From Stenotrophomonas maltophilia (lineage in GTDB: Bacteria > Pseudomonadota > Gammaproteobacteria > Xanthomonadales > Xanthomonadaceae), in contig NZ_SRHZ01000024.1 in NCBI RefSeq assembly GCF_004684085.1, positions 1 to 64,000 of the forward strand: a stretch of DNA of 64,000 nt, read 5' to 3'. This document shows, one piece after another, positions 1-10,208 of this stretch. Under the pieces are notes generated by a model that saw nothing but the letters and a program-made list of their open reading frames with translations, had not been told where the DNA came from and did no database searches. Made by a program: the position numbers and the translations under genes. How positions within the stretch are numbered: position 1 is the first letter of the stretch; every line of letters begins with the position of its first letter.

Positions 1-45
1 ATAAATAGAAAGGCCGGCATCTGGGCGGCTCTGTTACTAATGTGC

Positions 46-135
46 CGGAGAGAGGGGGATTCGAACCCCCGAAGCGCGGTTTAGACGCTTACACACTTTC
101 CAGGCGTGCTCCTTCAACCACTCGGACACCTCTCC
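46..135 (-). tRNA. tRNA-Ser (anticodon GGA)
   Basis: Read on the minus strand, this folds as a class II tRNA with a long variable arm. A 7-base acceptor stem GGAGAGG pairs with TCTCTCC, the anticodon loop contains GGA, and a GGTTCGAAT T-loop sits in a five-G/five-C stem. The 90-base length and long variable arm fit tRNA-Ser. The three bases after the discriminator read GCA, not CCA, so the CCA end seems not to be encoded and would be added enzymatically. Confidence 0.95.
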
Positions 136-174
136 GGATCCCTGCCATCGGCAAACGCCTCAGCAGGGGCGCAG

Positions 175-203
175 ATTCTAGCGGGCTGCGAGGCACTTCA
201 CAA
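175..203 (-). promoter_or_regulatory. sigma-70 promoter of tRNA-Ser
   Basis: On the minus strand TTGTGA (203-198) is followed after 17 bases by TAGAAT (180-175), about 40 bases upstream of the tRNA-Ser 5' end. The hexamers and spacing match a housekeeping promoter. No start site can be seen directly. Confidence 0.6.
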
Positions 204-297
204 GCACCCCAGTCAGGAACCTGCGAACGACGTGCCGGAGGCGAGGGGGCTGGACAGGCATGGCACAATGGAACATCCGATGGAAAACGGTGGCCTG

Positions 298-2325
298 ATG
301 TCCTATCTCGTCCTTGCCCGCAAGTGGCGTCCGAAGCGTTTTGCCGAGCTGGTGGGCCAGGAACACGTGGTCCGTGCGCTCAGCAATGCGCTGGACAGCG
401 GCCGGGTCCACCATGCGTTCCTGTTCACCGGTACCCGCGGCGTGGGCAAGACCACCATCGCGCGCATCTTCGCCAAGTCGCTCAACTGCGAGCAGGGCAC
501 CAGCGCCGACCCCTGCGGTCAGTGCGCGGCCTGCCTGGACATCGACGCTGGCCGCTACATCGATCTGCTGGAGATCGACGCCGCCTCCAACACCGGTGTG
601 GATGATGTGCGTGAGGTGATCGAGAACGCGCAGTACATGCCCTCGCGTGGCAAGTACAAGGTCTATCTGATCGACGAAGTGCACATGCTGTCCAAGGCGG
701 CGTTCAACGCGCTGCTGAAGACGCTGGAAGAACCGCCGGAGCACGTGAAGTTCCTGCTGGCCACCACCGACCCGCAGAAGCTGCCGGTCACCGTGCTCAG
801 CCGCTGCCTGCAGTTCAACCTCAAGCGCCTGGACGAGGATCAGATCCAGGGCCAGATGACCCGCATCCTGGCGGCAGAAGAGATCGAGGCCGACGGCAGC
901 GCCATCGTGCAACTGGCCAAGGCCGCTGATGGCAGCCTGCGTGACGGCCTGTCGCTTCTGGACCAGGCAATCGCCTATGCCGGCGGCGCGCTGCGCGAGG
1001 ACGTGGTGCGCACCATGCTGGGCACCGTTGACCGCACCCAGGTAGCGGCGATGCTCGATGCGCTGGCCGAAGGCGATGGCCCGCGGCTGCTGCAGGTGGT
1101 GGCCGCGTTGGCCGAATTCTCGCCGGACTGGAGTGGCGTGCTGGAAGCATTGGCCGAAGGCCTGCATCGCATCCAGGTGCAGCAGCTGGTACCGGGGGCT
1201 GCGGCTGCCGCCGAAGGCCTGGACGCGGCGGCATTTGCCGAGCGCCTGCGTCCTGAGGTGGTGCAGCTCTGGTACCAGATGGCGTTGAATGGCCGTCGCG
1301 ACCTGCCGTTGGCACCGAGCCCGCGCGCGGGCTTTGAAATGGCCGTGCTGCGCATGTTGGCGTTCCGCCCCGCCGCAGCAGTGCCGCCGGTGCCGAAGAC
1401 GGTCGAAAGCGCGGCCGGTGGTGCACCGGGTGGCAACGCTGCCGGTGGTGGTGCTGGCAGCCATGAGGCAACGCCCGCGCCTGCCTCCGCTGCTGCTTCG
1501 GCGAGCCCGGCAGTCGCAGCGGTGCCTGTGCAGGCTGCACCACGCGAACCTGAACCCGAACCGGAGCCGGCCCCGCAACCGGAGTCGGATCCGACACCGG
1601 AACCTGAGCCGGTTCCGGTGCAGGAACCCGGATCGCCGCCGCCGGTGAAGGCCGAAGTGGAGGCGCCAGCGCCGGCCACTGATGTAGAGGCCGCCGATGA
1701 CCTGCCGCCGTGGGCGACCGATGAAGCCGAGGCCCGCGACGAGGCGCTGGCCGTCGAGATGGCTGGCCCGGACGCGGCCATGGTTGCTCCCTGGCATGAG
1801 CCACCGGCGCCGGCCGACGCCGCGCCTGCCGAACCGGAACGCCCGTTCCGCACCGAGGGCATTGCCATCGCCCCGGCCGAGCCCGCTGCGGCGCGTGATT
1901 CTGTGCCTCAGGAAGGCGTCAGCGAACTGGCCACGGCCGAGGACTGGCTGGATCTGGTCGGCAACAGTGGCCTGAGTGGTCCGTCGCGCCAGCTGGCCGC
2001 CAACGCGGCCTTCATCAGTTGCCAGCGCGGGACCTTGAAACTGGGCCTTTCGCCCGGATTTGAATACCTGCGCTCGGAGCGGGCGCTGGCTGCACTGGGC
2101 GAGATGCTGGAAAAGGCGCTCGGCCAGGCGCTGAAGATCGTGGTCGAGACTGTGGAAACCGAACACGTTCCGGCCGAAACCCTGCACCAGCGTGCCGACC
2201 GCCAGCGTGGCGAGCGGCAGCAGGTGGCAGAGGCTGTTTTCATGGACGATCCGGAAGTACAGGTGCTGATCCAACAGCACGGCGCCCGGGTTGTTTCCGA
2301 TTCCATCCGTTCTTTTGACGAGTAA
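298..2325 (+). CDS. dnaX: DNA polymerase III subunit gamma/tau
   Basis: Clamp-loader ATPase that loads the beta sliding clamp and, as tau, tethers polymerase cores at the fork. The chosen ATG starts MSYLVLARKWRPKRF, the usual DnaX start; the longer upstream frame runs through the tRNA and is spurious. The 675-residue product has the P-loop GTRGVGKTT near residue 45, a four-cysteine zinc site just after it, the LIDEVHML Walker B and the SRC sensor/arginine-finger region. A long Ala/Pro/Glu linker with Pro-Glu repeats (about residues 390-540) precedes the tau C-terminal domain. No A-AAA-AAG slippery site was seen, so gamma may not be made by frameshifting here. It lies 6 bases before ybaB, with recR following, the conserved dnaX-ybaB-recR order. 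Confidence 0.97.
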   Translation: MSYLVLARKWRPKRFAELVGQEHVVRALSNALDSGRVHHAFLFTGTRGVGKTTIARIFAKSLNCEQGTSADPCGQCAACLDIDAGRYIDLLEIDAASNTGVDDVREVIENAQYMPSRGKYKVYLIDEVHMLSKAAFNALLKTLEEPPEHVKFLLATTDPQKLPVTVLSRCLQFNLKRLDEDQIQGQMTRILAAEEIEADGSAIVQLAKAADGSLRDGLSLLDQAIAYAGGALREDVVRTMLGTVDRTQVAAMLDALAEGDGPRLLQVVAALAEFSPDWSGVLEALAEGLHRIQVQQLVPGAAAAAEGLDAAAFAERLRPEVVQLWYQMALNGRRDLPLAPSPRAGFEMAVLRMLAFRPAAAVPPVPKTVESAAGGAPGGNAAGGGAGSHEATPAPASAAASASPAVAAVPVQAAPREPEPEPEPAPQPESDPTPEPEPVPVQEPGSPPPVKAEVEAPAPATDVEAADDLPPWATDEAEARDEALAVEMAGPDAAMVAPWHEPPAPADAAPAEPERPFRTEGIAIAPAEPAAARDSVPQEGVSELATAEDWLDLVGNSGLSGPSRQLAANAAFISCQRGTLKLGLSPGFEYLRSERALAALGEMLEKALGQALKIVVETVETEHVPAETLHQRADRQRGERQQVAEAVFMDDPEVQVLIQQHGARVVSDSIRSFDE

Positions 2326-2331
2326 GACACT

Positions 2332-2652
2332 ATGCGCGGCAACATCGCCCAACTGATGCAGCAGGCCCAGAAGATGCAGGAAAACCTGCAGAAGGCCCAG
2401 GAAGAAATCGCCAAGATCGAAGTGACGGGCAGCGCCGGTGGCGGCATGGTCAGCGTGACCCTGACCGGTGCCAAGGAATGCCGCAAGGTGCGCATCGACC
2501 CGTCGCTGGCCAGCGATCCGGAGATGCTGGAAGACCTGATCGCCGCCGCCTTCAACGACGCCTCGAACAAGATCGATGCCGAGTCGAAGTCGAAGATGGG
2601 GTCGGCCACCGCCGGCATGCAGTTGCCGCCGGGCATGAAGCTGCCGTTCTGA
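2332..2652 (+). CDS. YbaB/EbfC family nucleoid-associated protein
   Basis: Small DNA-binding protein of 106 residues. It begins [19 protein letters not shown], the Met/Gln-rich helix typical of the YbaB/EbfC family, followed by a central beta region with [11 protein letters not shown] and a C-terminal helix. Family members form dimers shaped like tweezers that bind DNA and compact the nucleoid. The start lies 6 bases after the dnaX stop, so the two are co-transcribed and probably translationally linked. The family name is secure; the precise cellular role in this genus is not. Confidence 0.93.
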   Translation: MRGNIAQLMQQAQKMQENLQKAQEEIAKIEVTGSAGGGMVSVTLTGAKECRKVRIDPSLASDPEMLEDLIAAAFNDASNKIDAESKSKMGSATAGMQLPPGMKLPF

Positions 2653-2672
2653 TTTTGGGCGCGGCGCCTGTC

Positions 2673-2754
2673 GTAGAGTCGAGCCTGCTCGACTTTACCT
2701 GGCCCTTCAGTCGAGCACGCTCGACTCTACACGTAGCCGTCGAGCCTGCTCGAC
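2673..2754. repeat. SMAG-type GTAG palindromic repeats (three arms)
   Basis: Three imperfect palindromes built on GTAGAGTCGAGC and GCTCGAC lie between ybaB and recR: 2673-2697, 2707-2730 and 2733-2754. The first two face each other. The GTAG head and the stem match the S. maltophilia REP family known as SMAG. They can form hairpins in the ybaB-recR transcript. Confidence 0.85.
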
Positions 2755-2773
2755 GCCATCAAAGCATGCCGCC

Positions 2774-3373
2774 GTGTCCGCACCCCTGCTTGAACAATTG
2801 ATCGACGCGTTGCGGGTGCTGCCTGGCGTAGGCCAGAAGACCGCGCAGCGCATGGCCTACCACCTGCTCGAGCGCGAGCGCGAAGGTGGCCAGCGCCTGG
2901 CCGAAGTGCTGGCGCTGGCAGTAGAGCGCATCGGCCATTGCGCGCAGTGCCGCGATTTCAGTGAAACCGAACTGTGCCCGACCTGTGCCAACAGCAGCCG
3001 CGAACGCAGCCAGCTGTGCGTGGTCGAATCGCCGGCCGACCGCCTTGCCATCGAGAACGCCACCGGTTTTCGTGGCGTGTACTTCGTGCTGCAGGGACGG
3101 CTGTCGCCGCTTGATGGCATCGGCCCGCGCGAACTGGGCCTGGAGCAGCTGGAGCGGCGCCTGGCCGAAGGCGAGGTGCAGGAACTGATCATTGCCACCA
3201 GTGCCACCGTCGAAGGTGAAGCCACCGCGCATTATCTGGCGCAGCTGGCGCGCGCGCGCAAGGTACAGCCCAGCCGCCTGGCGCAGGGGCTGCCGCTTGG
3301 TGGAGAGCTGGAATACGTCGATCGCGGCACGCTGTCACATGCGTTCGGGACGCGCAGCGAATTCCGCGATTGA
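2774..3373 (+). CDS. recR: Recombination mediator RecR
   Basis: Works with RecF and RecO to load RecA onto SSB-coated single-stranded gaps. The 199-residue product has the helix-hairpin-helix region [20 protein letters not shown] at residues 15-35, a C4 zinc finger ([16 protein letters not shown]) near residues 57-72, and a Toprim domain from about residue 80. The start is GTG; the nearby ATG at 2766 is out of frame. It is the third gene of the dnaX-ybaB-recR set but is separated by SMAG repeats, so its expression may be buffered from upstream readthrough. Confidence 0.96.
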   Translation: MSAPLLEQLIDALRVLPGVGQKTAQRMAYHLLEREREGGQRLAEVLALAVERIGHCAQCRDFSETELCPTCANSSRERSQLCVVESPADRLAIENATGFRGVYFVLQGRLSPLDGIGPRELGLEQLERRLAEGEVQELIIATSATVEGEATAHYLAQLARARKVQPSRLAQGLPLGGELEYVDRGTLSHAFGTRSEFRD

Positions 3374-3440
3374 GCAACGGCCGGGCATCGTCCGGTGCGG
3401 CCGGCCTACAATGCGGGAGACATCTCCGCCGAGGCCGACC

Positions 3441-3800
3441 ATGAGCAACGAAACCCTCTTCAGCAAGATCATCCGTCGCGAGATCCCGGCCACCATCGTC
3501 TACGAGGATGACGAGGTGCTGGGCTTCAAGGACATCGCGCCGCAGGCGCCGGTGCATGTGCTGTTCATTCCGAAGAACGAGATCATCCCGACCCTGGACG
3601 ACCTGCAGCCGTCGCAGGCGCACCTGATCGGCAAGCTGGCGCTGGCCGCTGCCGAGTACGCGCGCGGCGAGGGATTCGCACAGGACGGCTACCGCATCGT
3701 GATGAACTGCCGCGAAGACGCCGGGCAGACCGTGTTCCATATCCACATGCACCTGCTGGCCGGGGCGCCGCTGGGACATTTCGGTACGCCGGGGCGTTGA
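3441..3800 (+). CDS. HIT family protein (HinT-like purine nucleoside phosphoramidase)
   Basis: The 119-residue product starts MSNETLFSKIIRREIPATIV and carries the catalytic histidine triad HIHMH near residues 102-106. This is the HinT branch of the HIT superfamily, which hydrolyses AMP-N or AMP-lysine phosphoramidates. Length and start agree with HinT proteins. The ATG at 3441 was preferred because the longer frame overlaps recR and lacks family similarity. It is followed by palindromic repeats and a shared terminator. Confidence 0.93.
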   Translation: MSNETLFSKIIRREIPATIVYEDDEVLGFKDIAPQAPVHVLFIPKNEIIPTLDDLQPSQAHLIGKLALAAAEYARGEGFAQDGYRIVMNCREDAGQTVFHIHMHLLAGAPLGHFGTPGR

Positions 3801-3807
3801 GGCCCGT

Positions 3808-3898
3808 ATCCACGCATGGCGTGGATCTACCGTCTCCCGGCGTAGATCATGCATGAGTGCCAGGAGCGCCCCGCTGTAGATCCACGCCATGCGTGGAT
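3808..3898. repeat. SMAG-type repeat pair (ATCCACGCATGGCGTGGAT)
   Basis: Two copies of the palindrome ATCCACGCATGGCGTGGAT-CTAC lie here, the second inverted so that it opens with GTAG. This is a second sequence subtype of the GTAG-headed SMAG repeats; the same core recurs at 19004-19025 and 25831-25903. Confidence 0.8.
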
Positions 3899-3900
3899 GC

Positions 3901-3928
3901 AAAAAGGCCGCCCGAGGGCGGCCTTTTC
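3901..3928. terminator. Bidirectional rho-independent terminator
   Basis: The hairpin AAGGCCGCCC-GA-GGGCGGCCTT has an A-run on the left and a T-run on the right. It can therefore end transcription both from the HIT gene (rightward) and from the convergent Slp operon (leftward). Confidence 0.85.
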
Positions 3929-3950
3929 CGTCATGCGTGCAGGGGAGGGA

Positions 3951-4478
3951 TCACCACCAGCCCCAGCGTCCATAGCCGCCCCAGTACGGGCCATACGGGC
4001 TCGGGCCCCACGGACCATAGGGATAAGGCACCACGTCGACCTGGCGCTGTTCCGGCCACAGGTAGATCACATCGGCCGACAGCTTCGGCAGACGGTAGTC
4101 ATAGTCGCCGATACGGGTGTTCTGGTAGCCGTCGATCTTGCCGATGAAGGTCACGTCACGGCCGGCTTCGAATACCGCCGGGTCGTAGAAGCCGGCGCGG
4201 CAGGCGATGAAGCGGCCGTCGCTGGCGTCGGACGAGGTGGTGTTCGGGCGGCCACTGGCGTTGAGCGGGCGCGAGATCATCTGGAAGCAGGTCTCGCCCT
4301 GGCCGGGCTTGGTTTCGATGATGCGACCACCCCAACGGACCGGCGTACCGACCTGCTGGGTAGCGACCGAGTCGCGCGGGGAAACCAGGCTGAACTGTCC
4401 CTGCAGCGGCTTGGGGGCCGTGGCGCAGGCCGACAGGGCCAGCGTGGCCACAGCGGTGAGGAGGAACTTGGTGTTCAT
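3951..4478 (-). CDS. Slp family outer-membrane lipoprotein
   Basis: The 175-residue product starts MNTKFLLTAVATLALSAC, a lipoprotein signal with lipobox LSAC and cysteine at about residue 18. The following region (VRWGGRIIETKPGQ, then VTFIGKIDGYQNTRIGDYDY) matches the Slp/YeaY outer-membrane lipoprotein family linked to starvation and stationary phase. The last 25 or so residues are dominated by Gly, Pro, Tyr and Trp and end in two tryptophans, which is unusual low complexity. The start ATG overlaps the stop of the TgpA-like gene (ATGA), so it is the last, translationally coupled gene of the MoxR operon. Confidence 0.88.
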   Translation of the reverse strand: MNTKFLLTAVATLALSACATAPKPLQGQFSLVSPRDSVATQQVGTPVRWGGRIIETKPGQGETCFQMISRPLNASGRPNTTSSDASDGRFIACRAGFYDPAVFEAGRDVTFIGKIDGYQNTRIGDYDYRLPKLSADVIYLWPEQRQVDVVPYPYGPWGPSPYGPYWGGYGRWGWW

Positions 4479-6424
4479 TGGGAGGCTCCGGAAGTCGGGC
4501 GATGCCTGCGCAGGTCCCGCAATAATGAAGCGAGGTCGGTGCAAGTTCCAGCGTAGCGCGCGTCGGCGAAACGCTGGCTGAGTGCCAGCAGCGCAGGATC
4601 AGGGTGCCGGGCATGTACCCGACGTGCCCAATCCTGTGCGGTCTCATGCGTTTGGCGGGCCAGGCCGAGGCGGGTATAGCGATAGCCCAGCCGGTGCCAG
4701 GCGCGCAGCAGCGGATCGCGTTCGCGTTCGCCGCGGGCCAGCAGCCAGGCCATCCACGCCAGGGCCATCAACGCGGTCGTCACGAAGCCGGCTACCAGCT
4801 GTGTCGGGCCCAGATCGTCCAGCCCGAGCGGCGTGAGCAGCTGCTGTTGGCGGCGCGCATCGAAGGACAGCACCAGGTCGTTCCAGCCACGGCGCAGCCA
4901 GTCGCCCATCTGACCCACCTGCAGCCAACGCTGCTGCAGCGGGCTTTCGGTACCGGCCTGCAGGCGATCGTCGAGGGTGTCGAGAATACGTTCCGGGGCC
5001 ACGGCAGCGGTCGGGTCGATCCGCACCCAGCCACGTTGCGGCAGCCATACCTCGGCCCAGGCATGGGCGTCCATCCGCCGCAGCACCCAATAGTCGCCGA
5101 TGCGGTTGCGGGTGCCCCCTGCGAAGCCGGTGACCACGCGCGCGGGAATGCCGGCATTGCGCATCAGCACTACGAAGGCCGAGCTGAAGTGCTGGCAGAA
5201 GCCGGCTTTGTAGCCGAACAGGAACTCGTCGACCGGGTCACGCCCAGCCGGGGGTGTGGTCAGCGTGTAGGAGAAGTCGCGGGTGATCCATTGCAGCGCG
5301 CGGCGGACGATGGCCTCGTCGTCGCCGCCAGCCTCATGCCGCCATTGCTGGGCCAGGGTGGCGCTGCGCGGGTTGAAACCGCCAGGCAGCTGCAGCGTCG
5401 CACGGCGCAGATAGGGGGACAGGGTGCTGTCGAACCGCGCTGGCGGGGCCGAGTGCAGGCGCCATCGGCTCAGCGACGCCAGCGGGCGCTCGCTGCTCAG
5501 GCTCATGTCCGCGTCCAGCGTGCTGCCCTGGGGAGCGCGGCTGGGCAGGTCCAGCGCAACCAGCTGGCGGCGATCGGTGGGCTCGTAGTCGATCTGGTAG
5601 TCCCAGCCCTGCGGGCCCGCTTCGACCGAGGCCGGCGGTCGCCGCACGCTGGCACGATCGCGCGACCAGCGACGGCCATCGAAGGCGGTCAGTACCGGGC
5701 CCCGCCAATAGCGCTGCGCCGGTTCCGGCACCGCACCGAAGAACTGCACGCGCAGCGCCGGGGTATCGTCGGCCATCAGGTCCAGCCATTGGTCGGGCTC
5801 CATGCTGTCGGACAGCCCCGGCGTACCCACCGCACGTTCGGGAACACCCCAGAGGGGCGTGGCCAAACGCGGGAACAGCCAGAAGCTGGCCAGTGCCAGC
5901 GGCAGGCCGATTGCCAGCAGGCGGCCGACACTACGCAGCTGCCCGCGCAACGGCAGGCGGCCGGCATGGCCCTCATCATGTGCCAGGCGTTGCAGCGCAA
6001 GCAGAGCGCCAACACCGGCGATGACGGCCAGGGTCGTGGTCAGCGGTCCCTGGTCGAGCAGGAATGCGGCGAATGGCGCAAACAGGGCAAAGCCGAGCAG
6101 GCTGCGCGCGTCACGCAGGTTGCGCAGTTCGCTGGATTTGATCGCCAGCATCGCCGCCAGCAGAGCGCAGCCGGTATCCCGGCCGGGGCGCACCATGCCC
6201 ATCTGCCAGACGATGGCGGCGAGCATGCCCAGTACCAGCAGCAGGCGTACCGGCATCGGCAGCACGCGTCGCCAGGAAAGTGCGGCGGTCAACATCGCAG
6301 CGATCGCAATCACCGCCGCCAGCAGCGCTGGCAACTGCAGCAGCAGCGGCAGCAGGGCCAGGGCCGCACAGGCCAGGGTCCAGGCGCGCGTGCTGCGATC
6401 GAGTTGATCGAAAGGCTCAGCCAT
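4475..6424 (-). CDS. TgpA-like transglutaminase membrane protein (DUF3488/transglutaminase-like)
   Basis: The 649-residue protein has about six N-terminal hydrophobic helices (residues 1-190), then a large periplasmic part with a transglutaminase-like core: the FGYKAGFCQHFSSAFVVLMRNAGIPARVVTGF segment holds the catalytic Cys, DAHAWAEVW the His, and RIDPTAAVAP the Asp. Another hydrophobic helix lies near residue 560 before a cytoplasmic tail. This matches P. aeruginosa TgpA, an essential periplasmic protein of unknown substrate. It overlaps the DUF58 gene upstream and slp downstream, giving the order MoxR-DUF58-TgpA-Slp. Such operons are common in proteobacteria and are linked to envelope maturation. 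Confidence 0.92.
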   Translation of the reverse strand: MAEPFDQLDRSTRAWTLACAALALLPLLLQLPALLAAVIAIAAMLTAALSWRRVLPMPVRLLLVLGMLAAIVWQMGMVRPGRDTGCALLAAMLAIKSSELRNLRDARSLLGFALFAPFAAFLLDQGPLTTTLAVIAGVGALLALQRLAHDEGHAGRLPLRGQLRSVGRLLAIGLPLALASFWLFPRLATPLWGVPERAVGTPGLSDSMEPDQWLDLMADDTPALRVQFFGAVPEPAQRYWRGPVLTAFDGRRWSRDRASVRRPPASVEAGPQGWDYQIDYEPTDRRQLVALDLPSRAPQGSTLDADMSLSSERPLASLSRWRLHSAPPARFDSTLSPYLRRATLQLPGGFNPRSATLAQQWRHEAGGDDEAIVRRALQWITRDFSYTLTTPPAGRDPVDEFLFGYKAGFCQHFSSAFVVLMRNAGIPARVVTGFAGGTRNRIGDYWVLRRMDAHAWAEVWLPQRGWVRIDPTAAVAPERILDTLDDRLQAGTESPLQQRWLQVGQMGDWLRRGWNDLVLSFDARRQQQLLTPLGLDDLGPTQLVAGFVTTALMALAWMAWLLARGERERDPLLRAWHRLGYRYTRLGLARQTHETAQDWARRVHARHPDPALLALSQRFADARYAGTCTDLASLLRDLRRHRPTSGASQ

Positions 6425-7363
6425 GGGGCATCAGCGCCAGCGCGCGCAGGCACAGGTGATGATGGTTGGCGCCCTGGCCGGGGCCGAACGGCGGATGCGC
6501 CGGCAGCAGCAGGGTGTAGCGGCGCCCCTCGCGTTCGGCCATGCCGATCCAGCGTGCCAGCCGTGCGATGCGTGCTTCGTGGCCCAGCGGTGCCAGCGTG
6601 CGCCAGTCCAGCACCACTTCGATGCCGATCGGCTTCTCATACTCGCGCACCAGCAGGCTGTCGCGGCGCGCGGAGTGCTTCCAGGAAATGCTGCGCGTCG
6701 CGTCGCCGGCGCGGTAGGGGCGCAGCTGATGCAGTTCCTCGCCACTGGCATGGGCGCGCGTGTGCAGGGAATCGTTGCCACTCTCCGGAAGTGCGGGCGC
6801 GGTCGTCTCGGCCAGTGGATAGACCAGCAGCGGTTGTTCCGGCCACACCCACGACCACGCCCGCACCAATCCCAGTGGCTGGGTGGTGGACAGGCGGATG
6901 CGTGGCAGCTCCAGCCAGCCACGGCGTTCGCTGGGCACCTCCAGCTCCACCTCGCCGCGGCCGTGTGCAGGCAGCGAGGTCCAGGCTTGGCTGTCGCCCA
7001 GTTGCAGGTGCAGGCCATGGCGTGCGCGCGGGTCACGCAGCGACAGGTCCACGCGCAGGCGCAGCGGTTGCCCGGCCGGTACCGGCTCGGCGGAGATCGC
7101 ATCGACCTGCACCCCGGACAGCTGCAGGTGCGCGGCGATGGCACTGGCGATCGCCGCGGCCGCGAGCAGCAGGGCCAGCAGCAGCGCCGGGTTGTTGTTG
7201 TAGTTCAGTGCGCCCAGCAGCATTGCCGCCAACAGGGTGGCAACAAACAGGCCGAAGCGGGTCGGCAGCACGTAGATGCGATGACGGTCCAGTCGCTGCG
7301 GCAGGGTTTCGGGCCTGCGTGGCCGCGCCAACAGCTGCATGCGTGCCCAGCGTGTGGCCACGT

Positions 7364-7367
<4 letters not shown>
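6417..7367 (-). CDS. DUF58 domain-containing membrane protein
   Basis: The 316-residue product has two hydrophobic helices near residues 35-80 (FGLFVATLLAAMLLGALNY, then an Ala/Leu-rich stretch) followed by a soluble domain. The DUF58 signature is the segment LRPYRAGDATRSISWKHSARRDSLLVREYE near residues 215-245. DUF58 proteins relate to von Willebrand A folds and are expected to be partners of the MoxR ATPase encoded just upstream. The gene overlaps its neighbours at both ends, so the operon is tightly coupled. Confidence 0.9.
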
Positions 7368-8317
<950 letters not shown>

Positions 8318-8359
8318 GATCGTCTCAGTTCTGGAATCCATTCGATTATCCATAGAGCG

Positions 8360-10195
8360 ATGCAAGGCGAACAGCGCGCACGAACGATATTTCTCTGGTT
8401 ATGGACGCTGGTCACAGCGGCCAAGCTGGTGGTGGCCGCGCGCCTGCCACTGTTCGTCGATGAGGCGTTCTACTGGCAGGAAGGCCAGCATCTGGCGGCT
8501 GCCTATTCCGATCTGCCCGGGCTGACCGCATGGCTGGCACGGCTGGGCGTGGAGATCGGTGGCCACCACGTACTGGCATTGCGCCTGCCGTTCCTGGCCA
8601 TCGGTGCATTGCTGCCGCTGCTGGTGGCGCGCATTGCCACGCGCTGGTTCGGCAACGTGGCCGGGTGGCAGGCCGGCAGCCTGACGCTGTTGATGCCGTT
8701 GTCGGCCACGCTGGGGCTGCTGGCGGTGCCGGACGTGCCGATGGCGCTGGCGGCGGTGATCTGCCTGCACGCCGGCGCGCGCCTGCTGCACAACGTCGAT
8801 GCGTCTGCGGCGATGAAGCTGGCGCTGGGCCTGATGATCGGTGCGCTCAGCCACTACCGTTTCATCGGCGTCATCGGCGTGGGCTTTGTTGCCTTGCTGG
8901 CGCTGCCGCAGGGGCGGCGCATGCTGGCCGATCCGCGCGTGTGGGTGGCGCTTGCCGTGGGCGTGCTGGCCTGGCTGCCGTTGCTGGCATGGAATGCGGA
9001 CAATCACGATGCTGGGTTGAAGTTCCAGGTGGTCGAGCGCCATCCCTGGTCCTTTGAATGGGCTGGGCTCTGGTTCCTGCTGATCCAGCCGATGCTGGTC
9101 ACCCCCATCCTGTGCATCGCGATGTGGAAGGTTGCGTTGGCTGGTACCCGCAGCGGTGGCGGCGCGCGCGTGCAGTGGCGTTACTTCGGCCTGGTCGGTG
9201 GTGTGTCCACGCTGGGCATCTTCCTGCTGGGATTCTTCACCGACGTCGAGCGGATCAGCTTCCACTGGCCGTTGCCGGGCTATCTGGCGCTGCTGGTGGC
9301 GGTGCCGGTGGTGCTCAACGGCTGGCCTCGCTGGCTGCGCCGTACCGGCTGGTGGCTGGCCGGCGCCGGCATGGTGCTGGCATTTGGTTATTACCTGATG
9401 GCATCCACGCCTTCGCTGCGTGAACAACTGGCGGGCAGCAAGTACTACCCGCGCAATTTCGCAGGCTGGCAGCCGTTGGCGGTGGCCGTGCGTGATGAGC
9501 TGCAGCAGATGCCGGCTGGTACGCGCGTGCTGGCCGGCAACTTCAAGGTCGGGGCCGAACTGGGCTTCCAGCTGGGCAATGGTGATATCGAGGTGTTGCC
9601 GCATCCGCTCAACGACAAGCACGGCCGTACTGCGCAGCTGGCGCAGTGGGGCCTGCTGCACGAGGGCGAGCGTACGGTGCCGATGCTGCTGGTGCTGTCA
9701 CCCAGTGACCAGCGTTACCGCGATCTGCTGGCGCGCTATCACGCCATCTGCGAACAGGTCGGGCCGCTGCCTGCGCCGCGGGTGGTCAGCAGTGACCACG
9801 GCTTCCAGCGCTTCCTGCTGTTCCGCATGCCGGCGCAGCGCGCGGCGGGACCGTGCGTGACCCCGGCGATGGCGTGGCTGGATGCACCGTCCAGCGGCGA
9901 GAAGGTTTCGGGCACGCTTTCCATCAAGGGCTGGGCGTTCAAGGACGGCGTTGGCCTGGCGCGTGTGGAGGTGCTGGTCGATGGCCGCTCGATCGGCGAC
10001 GCGCAGTACGGGCGGGTGTTCGACATACGCCAGACCTGGCCGGACAGTACTGACCCGCAGCACCCGGCGGTGGGCTTCGATGCGTCGCTGGATACCACCA
10101 CGCTGGCACCGGGCCGGCATTGGCTGGGCCTGCGCCTGCATGGCCGCGATGGCAGCGTGGAGCAATGGCAGGAGCAGCCGTTCGAGGTCCGTTGA
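8360..10195 (+). CDS. Glycosyltransferase family 39 (ArnT/PMT-like) membrane protein
   Basis: A 611-residue integral membrane protein. The N-terminal RLPLFVDEAFYWQEGQHL, with the acidic DE pair after the first helix, and about ten further hydrophobic segments match the dolichyl-phosphate-mannosyltransferase/ArnT superfamily, which transfers sugars from polyprenyl phosphates in the periplasm. From about residue 500 a soluble beta-rich domain follows (GEKVSGTLSIKGWAFKDG, then VEVLVDGRSIGDA), resembling an Ig-like module. Donor and acceptor are unknown. It is divergent from the MoxR operon and followed by SMAG repeats. Confidence 0.85.
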   Translation: MQGEQRARTIFLWLWTLVTAAKLVVAARLPLFVDEAFYWQEGQHLAAAYSDLPGLTAWLARLGVEIGGHHVLALRLPFLAIGALLPLLVARIATRWFGNVAGWQAGSLTLLMPLSATLGLLAVPDVPMALAAVICLHAGARLLHNVDASAAMKLALGLMIGALSHYRFIGVIGVGFVALLALPQGRRMLADPRVWVALAVGVLAWLPLLAWNADNHDAGLKFQVVERHPWSFEWAGLWFLLIQPMLVTPILCIAMWKVALAGTRSGGGARVQWRYFGLVGGVSTLGIFLLGFFTDVERISFHWPLPGYLALLVAVPVVLNGWPRWLRRTGWWLAGAGMVLAFGYYLMASTPSLREQLAGSKYYPRNFAGWQPLAVAVRDELQQMPAGTRVLAGNFKVGAELGFQLGNGDIEVLPHPLNDKHGRTAQLAQWGLLHEGERTVPMLLVLSPSDQRYRDLLARYHAICEQVGPLPAPRVVSSDHGFQRFLLFRMPAQRAAGPCVTPAMAWLDAPSSGEKVSGTLSIKGWAFKDGVGLARVEVLVDGRSIGDAQYGRVFDIRQTWPDSTDPQHPAVGFDASLDTTTLAPGRHWLGLRLHGRDGSVEQWQEQPFEVR

Positions 10196-10208
10196 GGCGC
10201 TTGTTTTT

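Noticed and set aside
136..297. Search for a 4.5S/SRP RNA gene upstream of dnaX
   Set aside because: Some bacteria have this RNA next to dnaX, but the conserved GGAAGGAAGCAGCC-like loop was not found here.
178..2352. 724-codon open frame on the minus strand over dnaX
   Set aside because: It is the high-GC antisense shadow of dnaX; the plus strand has clear DnaX motifs and the antisense product has no recognisable features.
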